A stretch of DNA of 64,000 nt from CADCTP01 sp963849885 (GCA_963849885.1 CAWKIV010000013.1:62001-126000), one strand, 5' to 3'. Shown: positions 1-7,962, counted from the first letter of the stretch. Numbers and translations are program-made. Notes: generated by a model not told the origin, from the letters alone.

Positions 1-54
1 CTCCTCCGGCGGCGTCACTTCCGCCGGCTGCTCGACGCGGGGCGGGCTGGTCAC
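1..54 (-). CDS. Start of a truncated gene, probably amino-acid ABC transporter permease
   Basis: The first 18 codons of a minus-strand gene are present, starting at a GTG at 54 and running off the left edge. It begins only seven bases after the stop codon of the amino-acid binding-protein gene, with a weak GGAGAG ribosome site inside that gene's end, so the two are very likely co-transcribed. The visible residues are Pro/Glu-rich and hydrophilic, as in the cytoplasmic tail of some actinobacterial amino-acid permeases. No membrane segment lies inside the window, so the permease call rests only on operon context. Confidence 0.45.
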   Translation of the reverse strand, partial: MTSPPRVEQPAEVTPPEE

Positions 55-61
55 AGCTGGC

Positions 62-967
62 CTAGCTCTCCGCGCCGTTGATCACCGGGTCGGTGATCCC
101 GCCGTCGGAGACCTCCCAGCGGTCGAGGACTGCCTTGTACGTCCCGTCCGCTATGAGTGCCTTCACCGCTCCGAGCACCGCGTCCTTGAGCGTCCCGGAC
201 GTCTTCGCCAGCGCGATCCCGTAGGGCGCGGTGTCGTAGTTTTCCCCGACCCGCTTGAGCTCGGGCACCTTGTTGGTCGCCGCGATGATCACCGGCAGGT
301 CGGCGAGCACCGCGTCCGCCCGGCCGAGCGCGACGGCGTTGGTGGCTTCGTCCTGGTTTTCGTACCGCTGAACGACGATCGCCGGCTTGCCGGCCGAGGT
401 GCACGCCTTGCTCCGCGCCGGAAGGTCGGTCTGGTCCTGCACGGTGCCGGTCTGCACGGCCACCTTCTTGCCGCAGGCGTTGTCCGGATCGAAGGACGTG
501 TCCTTCGCCGCCCACGCCGTCCCGGCCTTGAAGTACGTCACGAAGTCGACCGACTGCTCCCGCTCCTTGGAGTCGGTGAACGACGACATGCCCAGCTCGT
601 ACTTGCTGCCGATGGCAGGGATGATGTTGTCGAACTTCGACTCCTGGAACTCGGCGGTCAGCCCGAGCTTCTTGGCGATCGCGGTGCCGAGGTCGACGTC
701 GAAGCCGATGATCTTGCCGCTGGCGTCCTTGAACTCGTTGGGCTCATAGGTCGGGTCCGTCCCGATCACGAGCTTGCCGTCGGACTTGACCGCGTCGGGC
801 ACTTGCGCGGCGAGCGCGTCGTCCTTCTGCACCGCGTTGGGGTCGGCGGCGCCAGTCGCGGATGCGGACGGCTGGCTGCCGCCCTCGGACTCCTCGTTGT
901 TCGCACAGCCGGCCGCGGCCAGCGCCGCGGCCAGCAGCGCGACGGCGTACACGCGTCGGACCTTCAC
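62..967 (-). CDS. Polar amino-acid ABC transporter substrate-binding lipoprotein
   Basis: Periplasmic-type binding protein of the SBP_bac_3 family (glutamate/glutamine-type uptake), about 301 residues, anchored outside the membrane as a lipoprotein. The N-terminus has a basic start, a hydrophobic Ala/Leu run and a lipobox ending LAAAGC, followed by a Ser/Gly/Glu linker. The body shows the family signatures LVIGTDPTYEPNEF, GFDVDLGTAIAKKLG and, near the end, a segment resembling LKDAVLGAVKALIADGTY. I chose the GTG at 967 because GGGAGG lies seven bases upstream; a reading 25 codons longer would put extra residues before the signal peptide. The next gene begins seven bases after the stop and is probably the permease. 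The exact substrate cannot be told from sequence alone. Confidence 0.88.
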   Translation of the reverse strand: MKVRRVYAVALLAAALAAAGCANNEESEGGSQPSASATGAADPNAVQKDDALAAQVPDAVKSDGKLVIGTDPTYEPNEFKDASGKIIGFDVDLGTAIAKKLGLTAEFQESKFDNIIPAIGSKYELGMSSFTDSKEREQSVDFVTYFKAGTAWAAKDTSFDPDNACGKKVAVQTGTVQDQTDLPARSKACTSAGKPAIVVQRYENQDEATNAVALGRADAVLADLPVIIAATNKVPELKRVGENYDTAPYGIALAKTSGTLKDAVLGAVKALIADGTYKAVLDRWEVSDGGITDPVINGAES

Positions 968-1067
968 CTTGGGGCCTCCCTCGCCGAACGGATGGGCAGA
1001 CCCTAGGCCACCGGTACGACGGAACGACACGCTGGTGACCACATCGTGACGGCGGGAGACCTGCCGG

Positions 1068-2288
1068 CTACGGGAGCGCCAGCTCCCCCTTGCCGAGCAC
1101 GGTGACCCCGCCCTCGCTGACGTGGTAGCGCTGCTTGTCCAGCTCCGGCTCGACGCCGATGTGCGCGCCCGCCGGGACCACCACGTTTTTGTCCAGGATG
1201 GCCCGGCGGACCACCGCGCCGGGCTCGATCCGGACCCCCGGCATCAGCACGCTGCCCTCGACGAATGCCCCCTGCAGGGCGGTCACGCCCGGCGCGACGA
1301 CCGACCCCCGGATGGTGGCACCGGCGATGATCGACCCGGCCGACACGATCGACTCCTGGGCCAGCCCGCCCTCGACGAACTTGGCCGGCGGCAGCTGCGG
1401 CGGCGAGGTGAAGATCGGCCACTGCCGGTTGTAGAGGTTGAAGACCGGGTGCACGGCGACCAGGTCCATGTGGGAGTCGTAGTACGCGTCCATCGTCCCG
1501 ACGTCCCGCCAGTAGCCCCGGTCCCGCTCGGACGCGCCGGGCACCTCGTTGTCGGCGAAGTCGTAGACCCGGGCCGCGCCGTTGTCGGTGAGCATCGGGA
1601 TGATGCTGCCGCCCATGTCGTGCACGGAGCCCTCGTCGCCGGCGTCCGTGCGCAGCGCCTCCACCAGCGCCTCGGTGGTGAAGACGTAGTTGCCCATCGA
1701 CGCGTACGACTCGTCGGGGCTGTCCGGCAGCCCGGGCGGGTCGGCCGGCTTCTCCAGGAACTGCCGGATCTTCCCGTTCTCGTCGGCGTCGATGATCCCG
1801 AAGTCGGACGCCTCCGCCCGGGGCACCCGGATCCCGGCGACGGTCACCGCCGACTTGGTCTCGATGTGCTGCTCGACCATCTGCCGGGGATCCATCCGGT
1901 ACACGTGGTCGGCGCCGAAGACCACGATGTGGTCGGGCTGGTCGTCGTACACCAGGTTGAGGCTCTGGAAGATCGCGTCCGCGCTGCCGGTGAACCAGCG
2001 CGGGCCGAGCCGCTGCTGCGCCGGCACCGGGGTGACGTAGTTGCCCAGCAGCGTGGACATCCGCCAGGTGGTGGTGATGTGCCGGTCGAGCGAGTGCGAC
2101 TTGTACTGGGTCAGCACGCAGATGCGCAGATAGCCCGCGTTGACCAGGTTGGACAGCACGAAGTCGACGAGCCGGTAGTTGCCACCGAAGGGCACCGCCG
2201 GCTTGGCGCGGTCGGCGGTGAGCGGCCACAACCGTTTTCCTTCGCCGCCCGCGAGAACGATCCCGAGGACGCGGGGGTTCGCGCGCAT
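1068..2288 (-). CDS. glgC: Glucose-1-phosphate adenylyltransferase (ADP-glucose pyrophosphorylase)
   Basis: Makes ADP-glucose from ATP and glucose-1-phosphate, the activated sugar for glycogen and, in actinobacteria, for maltose-1-phosphate synthesis. The 406-residue protein has the expected length. Its N-terminus carries the nucleotidyltransferase signature AGGEGKRLWPLTADRAKPAV, followed by FGGNYRLVDFVLSN, FGADHVYRMD and ASMGNYVF, and the C-terminus has the left-handed beta-helix repeats of this family (GSIIAGATIRGSVVAPGV). It starts 23 bp from the divergent glgA. A TAGGGT hexamer six bases upstream of the ATG suggests a leaderless transcript. All motifs are intact. Confidence 0.96.
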   Translation of the reverse strand: MRANPRVLGIVLAGGEGKRLWPLTADRAKPAVPFGGNYRLVDFVLSNLVNAGYLRICVLTQYKSHSLDRHITTTWRMSTLLGNYVTPVPAQQRLGPRWFTGSADAIFQSLNLVYDDQPDHIVVFGADHVYRMDPRQMVEQHIETKSAVTVAGIRVPRAEASDFGIIDADENGKIRQFLEKPADPPGLPDSPDESYASMGNYVFTTEALVEALRTDAGDEGSVHDMGGSIIPMLTDNGAARVYDFADNEVPGASERDRGYWRDVGTMDAYYDSHMDLVAVHPVFNLYNRQWPIFTSPPQLPPAKFVEGGLAQESIVSAGSIIAGATIRGSVVAPGVTALQGAFVEGSVLMPGVRIEPGAVVRRAILDKNVVVPAGAHIGVEPELDKQRYHVSEGGVTVLGKGELALP

Positions 2289-2311
2289 GATCTGACCCTA
2301 ACCTCTCCCTT
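2289..2311. promoter_or_regulatory. Divergent, overlapping leaderless promoters of glgC and glgA
   Basis: The 23-bp gap between the two start codons holds a plus-strand TAACCT at 2299-2304, seven bases before the glgA ATG. It also holds a minus-strand TAGGGT at 2300-2295, six bases before the glgC ATG. Both fit the actinobacterial -10 pattern TANNNT at leaderless spacing, and they share two base pairs. The matching -35 regions would have to lie inside the opposing gene; none is a good consensus match. Confidence 0.6.
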
Positions 2312-3463
2312 ATGCGAGTGGGAGTGCTGACGAGGGAGTATCCGCCCGACGTGTACGGCGGGGCCGGCGTGCACGTCGACTTCCTGGTACGCGAGCTGAG
2401 GCGGCTGGTGGACGTGGAGGTGCACTGCTTCGGCGCACCTCGGGAGGGGGCGGTCGCGCACGCCACCCCGGCCGGCCTGGCCGGCGCGAACGCGGCGCTG
2501 CAGACCCTCGGCACCGACCTGGAGATCGCCGGGGCGGTCGCCGGCTGCGACGTGCTGCACTCGCACACCTGGTACGCCAACGTGGCCGGGGTGCTCGGCG
2601 GCCAGCTGCACGGCGCGCCGCACGTGCTGACCGCGCACTCGCTGGAGCCGCAGCGGCCGTGGAAGGTCGAGCAGCTCGGCGGCGGCTACCGGGTGTCCTC
2701 CTGGGCCGAGCGCACCGCGTACCGCAACGCCGACGCGGTGATCGCGGTCAGCCACGGCATGAAGGCCGACGTGCTCGCGGTCTACCCGTTCATGGACCCG
2801 GACAAGGTGCACGTGGTCCACAACGGCATCGACACCGGGCTCTACCAGCCCGACCGCGACACCGACGTGCTGGAACGGCACGGCGTCGACCCGGACCGGC
2901 CGTACGTGGTCTTCGTCGGCCGGATCACCCGGCAGAAGGGGGTCGGGCACCTGCTCGCCGCCGCCCGCGCCTTCGTGCCGGAGGCGCAGCTGGTGCTCTG
3001 CGCCGGGGCGCCGGACACCGCGGAGATCGGCGCGGCCACCGCGGCGGCGGTCTCGGAGCTGCGGGAGCAGCGCTCCGGAGTCGTGTGGATCTCCGAGATG
3101 CTGCCCCGGCCGGACGTGGTGCAGCTGCTCACCCGGGCGACCGTCTTCGTCTGCCCGTCGGTGTACGAGCCGCTGGGGATCGTCAACCTGGAGGCGATGG
3201 CCTGCGAGACCGCGGTGGTGGCCTCGGAGGTCGGCGGCATCCCCGAGGTCGTCGCGGACGGGGAGACCGGGACGCTGGTGCCGTACACGGCGACCTACCC
3301 GGAGGGCTTCGAGGCAGGCCTCGCCGACGCGGTGAACGCGCTGGTCACCGACCCGGACCGGGCCGCCGTGATGGGCCGCGCCGGCCGGGCCCGGGCGGTC
3401 CGGGAGTTCGGCTGGGACGCCGTCGCCCGCCGCACCGTCGACGTCTACAGCTCCCTCCTCTGA
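2312..3463 (+). CDS. glgA: Glycogen synthase / ADP-glucose glucosyltransferase, GlgM-like
   Basis: GT-B fold (GT4-type) glucosyltransferase using ADP-glucose, 383 residues. Family landmarks are the N-terminal REYPPDVYGGAGVHV loop, HSHTW, VVHNGIDTGLY, the phosphate-binding stretch FVGRITRQKGVGHLL, and the C-terminal CPSVYEPLGIVNLEAMAC nucleotide-sugar motif. The length matches the short actinobacterial form rather than enterobacterial GlgA (about 477). The mycobacterial homologue at the same locus (Rv1212c, GlgM) was shown to make maltose-1-phosphate, so this enzyme may feed the GlgE pathway rather than elongate glycogen directly. Divergent from glgC, with a TAACCT seven bases before the ATG. 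Confidence 0.92.
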   Translation: MRVGVLTREYPPDVYGGAGVHVDFLVRELRRLVDVEVHCFGAPREGAVAHATPAGLAGANAALQTLGTDLEIAGAVAGCDVLHSHTWYANVAGVLGGQLHGAPHVLTAHSLEPQRPWKVEQLGGGYRVSSWAERTAYRNADAVIAVSHGMKADVLAVYPFMDPDKVHVVHNGIDTGLYQPDRDTDVLERHGVDPDRPYVVFVGRITRQKGVGHLLAAARAFVPEAQLVLCAGAPDTAEIGAATAAAVSELREQRSGVVWISEMLPRPDVVQLLTRATVFVCPSVYEPLGIVNLEAMACETAVVASEVGGIPEVVADGETGTLVPYTATYPEGFEAGLADAVNALVTDPDRAAVMGRAGRARAVREFGWDAVARRTVDVYSSLL

Positions 3464-3473
3464 CCCCGTCGCG

Positions 3474-3551
3474 GATCACGTTTGCGCGTGTCCTCGTTCC
3501 GACACGCCGTGCCAGCGGCGGTTTCGGACGAGCCGGCGCGCAAACGTGATC
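3474..3551. repeat. 78-bp palindromic element between convergent genes
   Basis: Perfect 15-bp inverted repeat: GATCACGTTTGCGCG at 3474-3488 and its complement at 3537-3551. A second inner stem (TCGTTCCGA against TCGGACGA) gives a long hairpin. It starts ten bases after the glgA stop, and the damaged peptidyl-tRNA hydrolase gene ends 26 bases beyond it. It could act as a bidirectional terminator, but the long perfect arms and A/T-containing ends look more like a REP- or MITE-type repeat. Confidence 0.75.
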
Positions 3552-3576
3552 GGCAGCCTGGGGCGGGCGGGGTGGG

Positions 3577-4652
3577 TCAGCGGGGTAGGGCGGGGTGGTC
3601 GGCGACGGCGGTGCAGGTGCCGGGGGCGATCTCGGTGAAGCCGGCGTCGCGGACCAGCGGGAGGCCGGAGTCGACCAGCGCGGGCCAGGCGGCGGGCGCC
3701 GCGGTACGGACGGCGAGCGGGAAGCCGGCGGCCCGCCAGCGCTCCCGGTCGGCCGGCGCGAGGGCGTCCCAGCCGAGCTGAGCGGCGTGCCCGACCTGGG
3801 CCATCGCCTTGCCGGCGGTCAGCTCCAGGTGCGGGTTGAGCCACAGGACCGGTACGCCCGGGGCGGGCGCCGGCGGCGGGGCGGGGTCGGCCAGGTCGGT
3901 GCCGGAGACCTGCAGCCGGGCCAGGTCGCGGGGCCAGCCGTCCAGCGGGACCGGCGGGAAGACCCGGACCTCGGCGGTGCGGTGGGTCACCGTGATGCCG
4001 GGCAGCGCGGCGGCCCGCCGCCATTCCGCGCCGCGGGCCCGGCGGACCACCTTCCGGATCCGGGCGTCGGCCCACTCGCGGACCGCGTCCGCCCACTCCC
4101 CCGGCCGCGCCTCGCCGCCCGGCCCCGCCACCGGCTCGCCGCCCGGGTCGGCGAGGTCGGCGGCTCGCCGCCCGGGTCGGCGGGATGGGCGGCTCGCCGC
4201 CCGCGGTCGGCCGCGGACGACGGCTCGCCGCCCGGGTCGGCGGAGATGGGCAGCTCGCCGTCCGCCGCGGCCACGGTCGACGGCTCGCCGCCCGGGTCGG
4301 CGGAGATGGGCGGCACGCCATCCGCCGCGGTCACGGTTGAGGCGCTCGGGTCGGCGGAGATGGGCGGCTCGCCATCCGCCGCGGTCACGGTTGAGGCGCT
4401 CGGGTCGGCGGAGATGGGCGCCTGCCCGCCGGCAGCGGTGGGGGCGAGGGGGTGGCCGGGCGGTGGGGCGGGGTGGGCGCGCGGGTCGGCGAGCAGGGTG
4501 AGCACCGCGATCGCGGCCGCTTCGAGTGCGTCGGTGCGGGCCGGCGGGTCGGCCCGCTCGACCCGCACCACCAGCGGCAGCACTCGCTGCGGCGCCCTAT
4601 CCCGCGGATCCACCGACTCCCCCGCCGGCGGGGACTGCTGGGGAGGGCTCAC
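3577..4652 (-). pseudogene. PTH2-type peptidyl-tRNA hydrolase, repeat-expanded and frameshifted
   Basis: Two reading frames encode the halves of one actinobacterial PTH2-family protein. The N-terminal part (4652 down to about 4440) contains APQRVLPLVVRVERADPPAR and ALEAAAIAVLTLLADPRA. The C-terminal part (about 4130 to 3577) contains GEWADAVREWADARIRKVV, PGITVTHRTAEVRVFPP and the core LNPHLELTAGKAMAQVGHA. Between them lie about 300 bases of imperfect tandem repeats encoding units such as PISADPSASTVTAADGEP. The span is 1076 bases, one short of whole codons; comparing repeat copies places the lost base near 4160. The family removes peptidyl groups from tRNA or is of unknown role in actinobacteria. 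Real decay or a sequencing slip in the repeats are both possible. The GTG start at 4652 is the first usable one. Confidence 0.75.
4131..4430. repeat. Imperfect in-gene tandem repeats (30-, 54- and 60-bp units)
   Basis: On the minus strand this is repeated Ser-Ala-Asp-Pro-Gly-Gly-Glu-Pro-like coding sequence. At the right end, two 54-bp copies differ at only a few positions (unit begins GAGATGGGCGGC and ends CTCGGGTCGGCG). A 60-bp copy lies to their left, then shorter units of about 30 bp built on GGCTCGCCGCCCGGGTCGGC. Most units are multiples of three, as expected for expansion inside a reading frame, but the boundary near 4160 is off by one base. Confidence 0.8.
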
Positions 4653-4857
4653 CGGAATGTCATCTCAGCCGCGGGCACACCGGCCTCCGAATTTCGGCAC
4701 CGATCCGAACGAGACGCGGCCCGCGCCGGACGTGGCGCGGGCCGGCGGCCGGACTCGGTCCGGCCGCGGTGACCGCACATGGAGCGGGCCCGGGGGTCGG
4801 ACTGTGGCGCGGGCCCGGCGGGTAGACGGGCTCGGGCCCGGGCGTGTGGACGTGGCG

Positions 4858-4885
4858 CGGCCCCGGCCGGTGAGGGCCGGGGCCG
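4858..4885 (-). terminator. GC-rich hairpin after the DUF3117 gene
   Basis: A perfect 11-bp stem (CGGCCCCGGCC at 4858-4868 with its complement at 4875-4885) encloses a six-base loop. It lies 18 bases beyond the stop codon of the DUF3117 gene on the minus strand. There is no T-run, as is common for hairpin terminators in high-GC actinobacteria. Confidence 0.55.
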
Positions 4886-4903
4886 GGCACGCCTGCGTGG
4901 ATT

Positions 4904-5071
4904 TCAGCCGGCAGCCGACTTGAGGGCGTCGCCGAGCGCGGTGGCCTCCTCGGCTGACATCTCGACGACGAGACGGCCGCCCCCCTCCAGTGGGACGCGC
5001 ATGACGATGCCGCGACCCTCCTTGGTGACCTCGAGCGGACCGTCACCCGTCCGCGGCTTCATGGCCGCCAT
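4904..5071 (-). CDS. DUF3117 micro-protein
   Basis: A 55-residue protein, MAAMKPRTGDGPLEVTKEGR at its start, then GIVMRVPLEGGGRLVVEMSA and ending ALGDALKSAAG. This is the nearly invariant actinobacterial DUF3117 family (mycobacterial counterpart Rv1211). The start at 5071 is fixed by a strong GGAGGAGG ribosome site six bases upstream. The alternative second Met three codons in lacks that spacing. Its function is unknown; the compact beta-rich sequence suggests a small folded domain. It lies between the damaged PTH2 gene and the divergent enoyl-CoA hydratase and has its own terminator-like hairpin. Confidence 0.95.
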   Translation of the reverse strand: MAAMKPRTGDGPLEVTKEGRGIVMRVPLEGGGRLVVEMSAEEATALGDALKSAAG

Positions 5072-5270
5072 TCGTGCCTCCTCCAGCGGGCCCTGTGGGG
5101 CTCGCTCCGTCTAACTTGTGATACTCCGCCCGTCGGCGGAAAGGCTGGCGCCGATCATTGTCCCTGATCGCGGGCATGGTAGGAAACCGGGCCGGCCGTC
5201 CACGCCGTACGGTGGGCCGGGGAGGCCCGCCCGCCCCCGCTCCCCCGCCGCCGCCGTCCCGGGAGGTCCC

Positions 5271-6059
5271 GTGTCCGACACCGTCCTGCTCCACGCCAGC
5301 GAGGGCGTCGCGACCGTCACGCTGAACCGGCCGGACGCGCTCAACTCGCTGACCGTGGAGCTGAAGGAAGCGCTGCTGGAGACCGTCCGCGAGGTGGCCG
5401 CGGACCCGGCCGTCCGGGCCGTGGTGCTGACCGGCGCCGGCCGCGGCTTCTGCGCCGGGCAGGACCTCCGCGAGCACGCCGACCTGCTCGCCGCCAGCGA
5501 CACGGCGCCGCTGGAGACCGTGCACAAGCACTTCAACCCGCTGGTGCTGGCGCTCGCCACCATGCCCAAGCCGGTCATCGCGGCGGTGAACGGGATCGCC
5601 GCCGGGGCGGGCGCGTCGCTGGCCTTCGTCGCCGACTTCCGGATCGCCGCGGACAGCGCGAAGTTTCTGCTCGCCTTCGCCAACGTCGGGCTGGCCCTGG
5701 ACAGCGGCGCCTCCTGGACGCTGCCCCGGCTGATCGGGCACGCCCGGGCCACCGCGATGGCGCTGCTGGCCGAGCCGGTGACCGCCTCCGCCGCGCTGGA
5801 GATGGGGCTGGTCAACGCCGTGGTCCCGGACGACCGGATGGAGGCGGCCGCGCAGGAGCTGGCCGCCCGGCTGGCCGCCGGCCCGACCGCCGCCTACGCC
5901 GCGATCAAGGAGCAGCTCGCCTTCAGCGCGACCCACCCGCTGGCCGCGTCGCTGGAGCGGGAGGGCGAGCTGCAGAACGCGCTCGGCACCACCACCGACC
6001 ACCAGCAGGCGACCGCCGCCTTCGTGGCCAAGCAGCGCCCCACCTTCACCGGCCACTGA
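5271..6059 (+). CDS. Enoyl-CoA hydratase/isomerase family protein (PaaG-like)
   Basis: Crotonase-fold enzyme of 262 residues acting on acyl-CoA thioesters. It shows GRGFCAGQDLREHADL (oxyanion-hole region), KPVIAAVNGIAAGAGASLAF (second oxyanion-hole glycine region) and LPRLIGHARATAMALLAEPV. The GFCAGQDL motif and overall length resemble PaaG-type isomerases and enoyl-CoA hydratases equally, so the substrate is left open. The GTG at 5271 has GGGAGG five bases upstream, which excludes the longer in-frame reading that begins at 5118. Its 3' end overlaps the 3' end of convergent tag by 14 bases. Confidence 0.88.
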   Translation: MSDTVLLHASEGVATVTLNRPDALNSLTVELKEALLETVREVAADPAVRAVVLTGAGRGFCAGQDLREHADLLAASDTAPLETVHKHFNPLVLALATMPKPVIAAVNGIAAGAGASLAFVADFRIAADSAKFLLAFANVGLALDSGASWTLPRLIGHARATAMALLAEPVTASAALEMGLVNAVVPDDRMEAAAQELAARLAAGPTAAYAAIKEQLAFSATHPLAASLEREGELQNALGTTTDHQQATAAFVAKQRPTFTGH

Positions 6060-6645
6060 CGCTCACCGGCGCCTCCGTCGCCCGCCAGCACCCGGTGAGG
6101 TGGTCGTCGACCAGGCCGCACGACTGCATCAACGCGTAGGCCGTGGTCGGGCCGACGAACCGGAAGCCGCGCCGGCGCAGCTCCCGGGCCATCGCGGTGG
6201 ACTCCGCCGTGGTCGCCGGCACCTCGGCGAACGACCGCGGCCGCGGCCGTCCGGCCGGGTCGGGCGCGAACGACCAGAGCAGCGCGGAGAGCCCCTCCGG
6301 CAGCTCCAGCGTGGCCCGCGCGTTGGCGATCGCCGCCTCCACCTTGGCCCGGTTGCGGACGATGCCCCGGTCGGCGAGCAGCCGCTCCACGTCGGCCGGC
6401 CCGAACGCGGCCACCCGGGCCGGCTCGAAGCCGGCGAAGCCGGCCCGGAACGCCTCCCGCTTGCGCAGGATGGTCAGCCAGGACAGCCCGGACTGGAACG
6501 CCTCCAGGCAGAGCTTCTCGAACAGCCGCACCTCGTCGCGCTGCGGCACGCCCCACTCGTCGTCGTGGTAGGCGAGGTAGTCGGCGGTCGCGCCGGCCCA
6601 CCCGCACCGGCCCCGGCCGTCCGCCCCGATCAGGATGTCGTCCAC
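6046..6645 (-). CDS. tag: DNA-3-methyladenine glycosylase I
   Basis: Base-excision repair enzyme that removes 3-methyladenine from alkylated DNA; 199 residues. The family's structural zinc ligands are visible: Cys in GRCGW, His in YHDDEWGVP, and His and Cys in DDHLTGCW. Also present are FEKLCLEAFQSGLSW, the REAFRAGFAGF helix and FRFVGPTTAYALMQ. The GTG at 6645 gives an N-terminus matching the family, and a TAGCGT eight bases upstream suggests a leaderless mRNA. The mycobacterial homologue tagA (Rv1210) sits in the same neighbourhood. Confidence 0.95.
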   Translation of the reverse strand: MDDILIGADGRGRCGWAGATADYLAYHDDEWGVPQRDEVRLFEKLCLEAFQSGLSWLTILRKREAFRAGFAGFEPARVAAFGPADVERLLADRGIVRNRAKVEAAIANARATLELPEGLSALLWSFAPDPAGRPRPRSFAEVPATTAESTAMARELRRRGFRFVGPTTAYALMQSCGLVDDHLTGCWRATEAPVSVSGR

Positions 6646-6688
6646 GGGACCGGACGCTAGCGGCGACCACCGACAGAAACCGTCGGCA

Positions 6689-7171
6689 TCAGCCCGGGTG
6701 CCGCTCCGCCCAGGTCGCGAACGAGCCCAGCGACCGGCGCAGCCCCCACAGGAAGGCCGGCCGGAGCAGCCGGAAGCCGAGCCGGCCGAGCGCGCCGAGC
6801 GGCAGGTCCAGCTGCTCGGACCAGACGAAGGTCGACCCGCCCGGCCGCTCCCGCACCTCGAAGGCGCCGGTGCCGCGGACCAGCCGGCCGGTGTGCCGGA
6901 CGTACGCGGCGTGCGGCGGGGTCCAGCCGGTGATCTCCATGGTGTCCACGAAGCGCAGCGGCCCGAGCCCGGTGGCCGCCCGGATGCCGCCGCCGACCCC
7001 GCGGCCGCCCTGCGTGGTGCCCCGGACCCGGGTGCCGAGCATCCACTCACCCTGGCGGTCCCAGTCGGTCGCGGCGGCCCAGGTGCGCTCGACCGGCGCC
7101 GCGACGTCCACCTCGAGCGTGATCCGCTCCGGCGCGGTGGACGCATCCCGCACCCGCGCCGGACCGGTCAC
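6689..7171 (-). CDS. SRPBCC-family (polyketide cyclase/START-like) protein
   Basis: A 160-residue helix-grip protein. The N-terminal beta strand ITLEVDVAAPVERTWAAATDW and the later GWTPPHAAYVRHTGRL and STFVWSEQLDLPLG segments are typical of SRPBCC/polyketide-cyclase-like proteins, which hold hydrophobic ligands. No catalytic residues can be assigned. Its GTG start overlaps the stop of the DivIVA-domain gene by four bases (GTGA), so the two are translationally coupled. The ligand and role are unknown. Confidence 0.8.
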   Translation of the reverse strand: MTGPARVRDASTAPERITLEVDVAAPVERTWAAATDWDRQGEWMLGTRVRGTTQGGRGVGGGIRAATGLGPLRFVDTMEITGWTPPHAAYVRHTGRLVRGTGAFEVRERPGGSTFVWSEQLDLPLGALGRLGFRLLRPAFLWGLRRSLGSFATWAERHPG

Positions 7172-7962
7172 CGCTGGTCCCGGTCCGGCACGCCGTCGGG
7201 GCGCAGGCCGCGGACCGGGTCGCCGGCGCCGGTCCGCCGGTCCCGGACCGGCGGGTCCACCCGCACCGGCGCGTCCGCCCGAACCGGACCGTCCGCCCGG
7301 ACCGGACCGTCCGCCCGGACCGGACCGCGATCGGCCGCCCGGACCGGACCGTCAGCGCGGACCGGCGCGTCGGCAGCCACCGGACCATCCGCCCGGACCG
7401 GACCGTCAGCGCGGGCCGGCGCGTCGGCAGCCACCGGACCGTCAGCCCGCACCGGCGTGTCGGCCCGTACCGGCGCATCGGCCCGCGCCGGCGGGTCGGC
7501 GGTCGCCGGAGAGTCGGCGCCGACCGGAGCGTCGGTCCGGACCGAGCCGTCGGCGCGGACCGCACCGTCGGCGCGGGCCGGCAGGGGCGTGTCCGGCTCG
7601 ACCAGCCGCTCGTCGTCCTCGCCGGGCCCCGGCCCGACGCCCCCGTCCGGCGCGGGCAGCGGCTCGACGTGCAGCACCGAGCGGAGCCGGGCGATCTCCC
7701 GGTCCCGGGCGTCGACCTGCTCGGCCAGCCGGTCCAGCACCCAGTCGACCTCCTCCATCCGGTAGCCCCGCAGCACCACGGCCAGCCGCAGCGCGTGCAG
7801 GTCGGCCCCGGTGGCGAGGCGGTCGTCGGGCAGCTCCACCGGCGTGCCCCCGGTCAGCGCCGGGGCCATCTCCTCGTCCCGCCCGAACGCGAACGAGGCC
7901 GCCAGGAAGAGCAGCCCGCCGACCAGCAGGAGGGCGAGGACGTACAGGAGCAGGGTCCGCAC
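7168..7962 (-). CDS. Membrane-anchored DivIVA-domain protein with a degenerate repeat tail
   Basis: 264 residues in three parts. Residues 1-25 form one membrane segment (LLLYVLALLLVGGLLFLAAS). Residues about 45-95 form a short DivIVA-type region (LHALRLAVVLRGYRMEEVDWV then LDRLAEQVDARDREIARLRS) ending in a coiled coil. The rest is a low-complexity Pro-Val-Arg-Ala-Asp-Gly tail. DivIVA-domain proteins recruit partners to poles and septa; here only the short domain is present, so a polar-growth role is inference. It is coupled to the SRPBCC gene downstream. In mycobacteria the corresponding place, Rv1209, also holds a small membrane protein. Confidence 0.8.
   Translation of the reverse strand: MRTLLLYVLALLLVGGLLFLAASFAFGRDEEMAPALTGGTPVELPDDRLATGADLHALRLAVVLRGYRMEEVDWVLDRLAEQVDARDREIARLRSVLHVEPLPAPDGGVGPGPGEDDERLVEPDTPLPARADGAVRADGSVRTDAPVGADSPATADPPARADAPVRADTPVRADGPVAADAPARADGPVRADGPVAADAPVRADGPVRAADRGPVRADGPVRADGPVRADAPVRVDPPVRDRRTGAGDPVRGLRPDGVPDRDQR
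7250..7585. repeat. Degenerate tandem repeat encoding a Pro-Val-Arg-Ala-Asp tail
   Basis: Roughly 18-bp units built on GGACCGTCCGCCCGGACC and relatives recur about fifteen times. On the minus strand they encode six-residue units such as GPVRAD and APVRAD. Length changes are mostly in-frame; one copy near 7330-7345 has a slightly different unit (RAADRG). The tract is intrinsically disordered in the protein and likely length-variable between strains. Confidence 0.8.
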
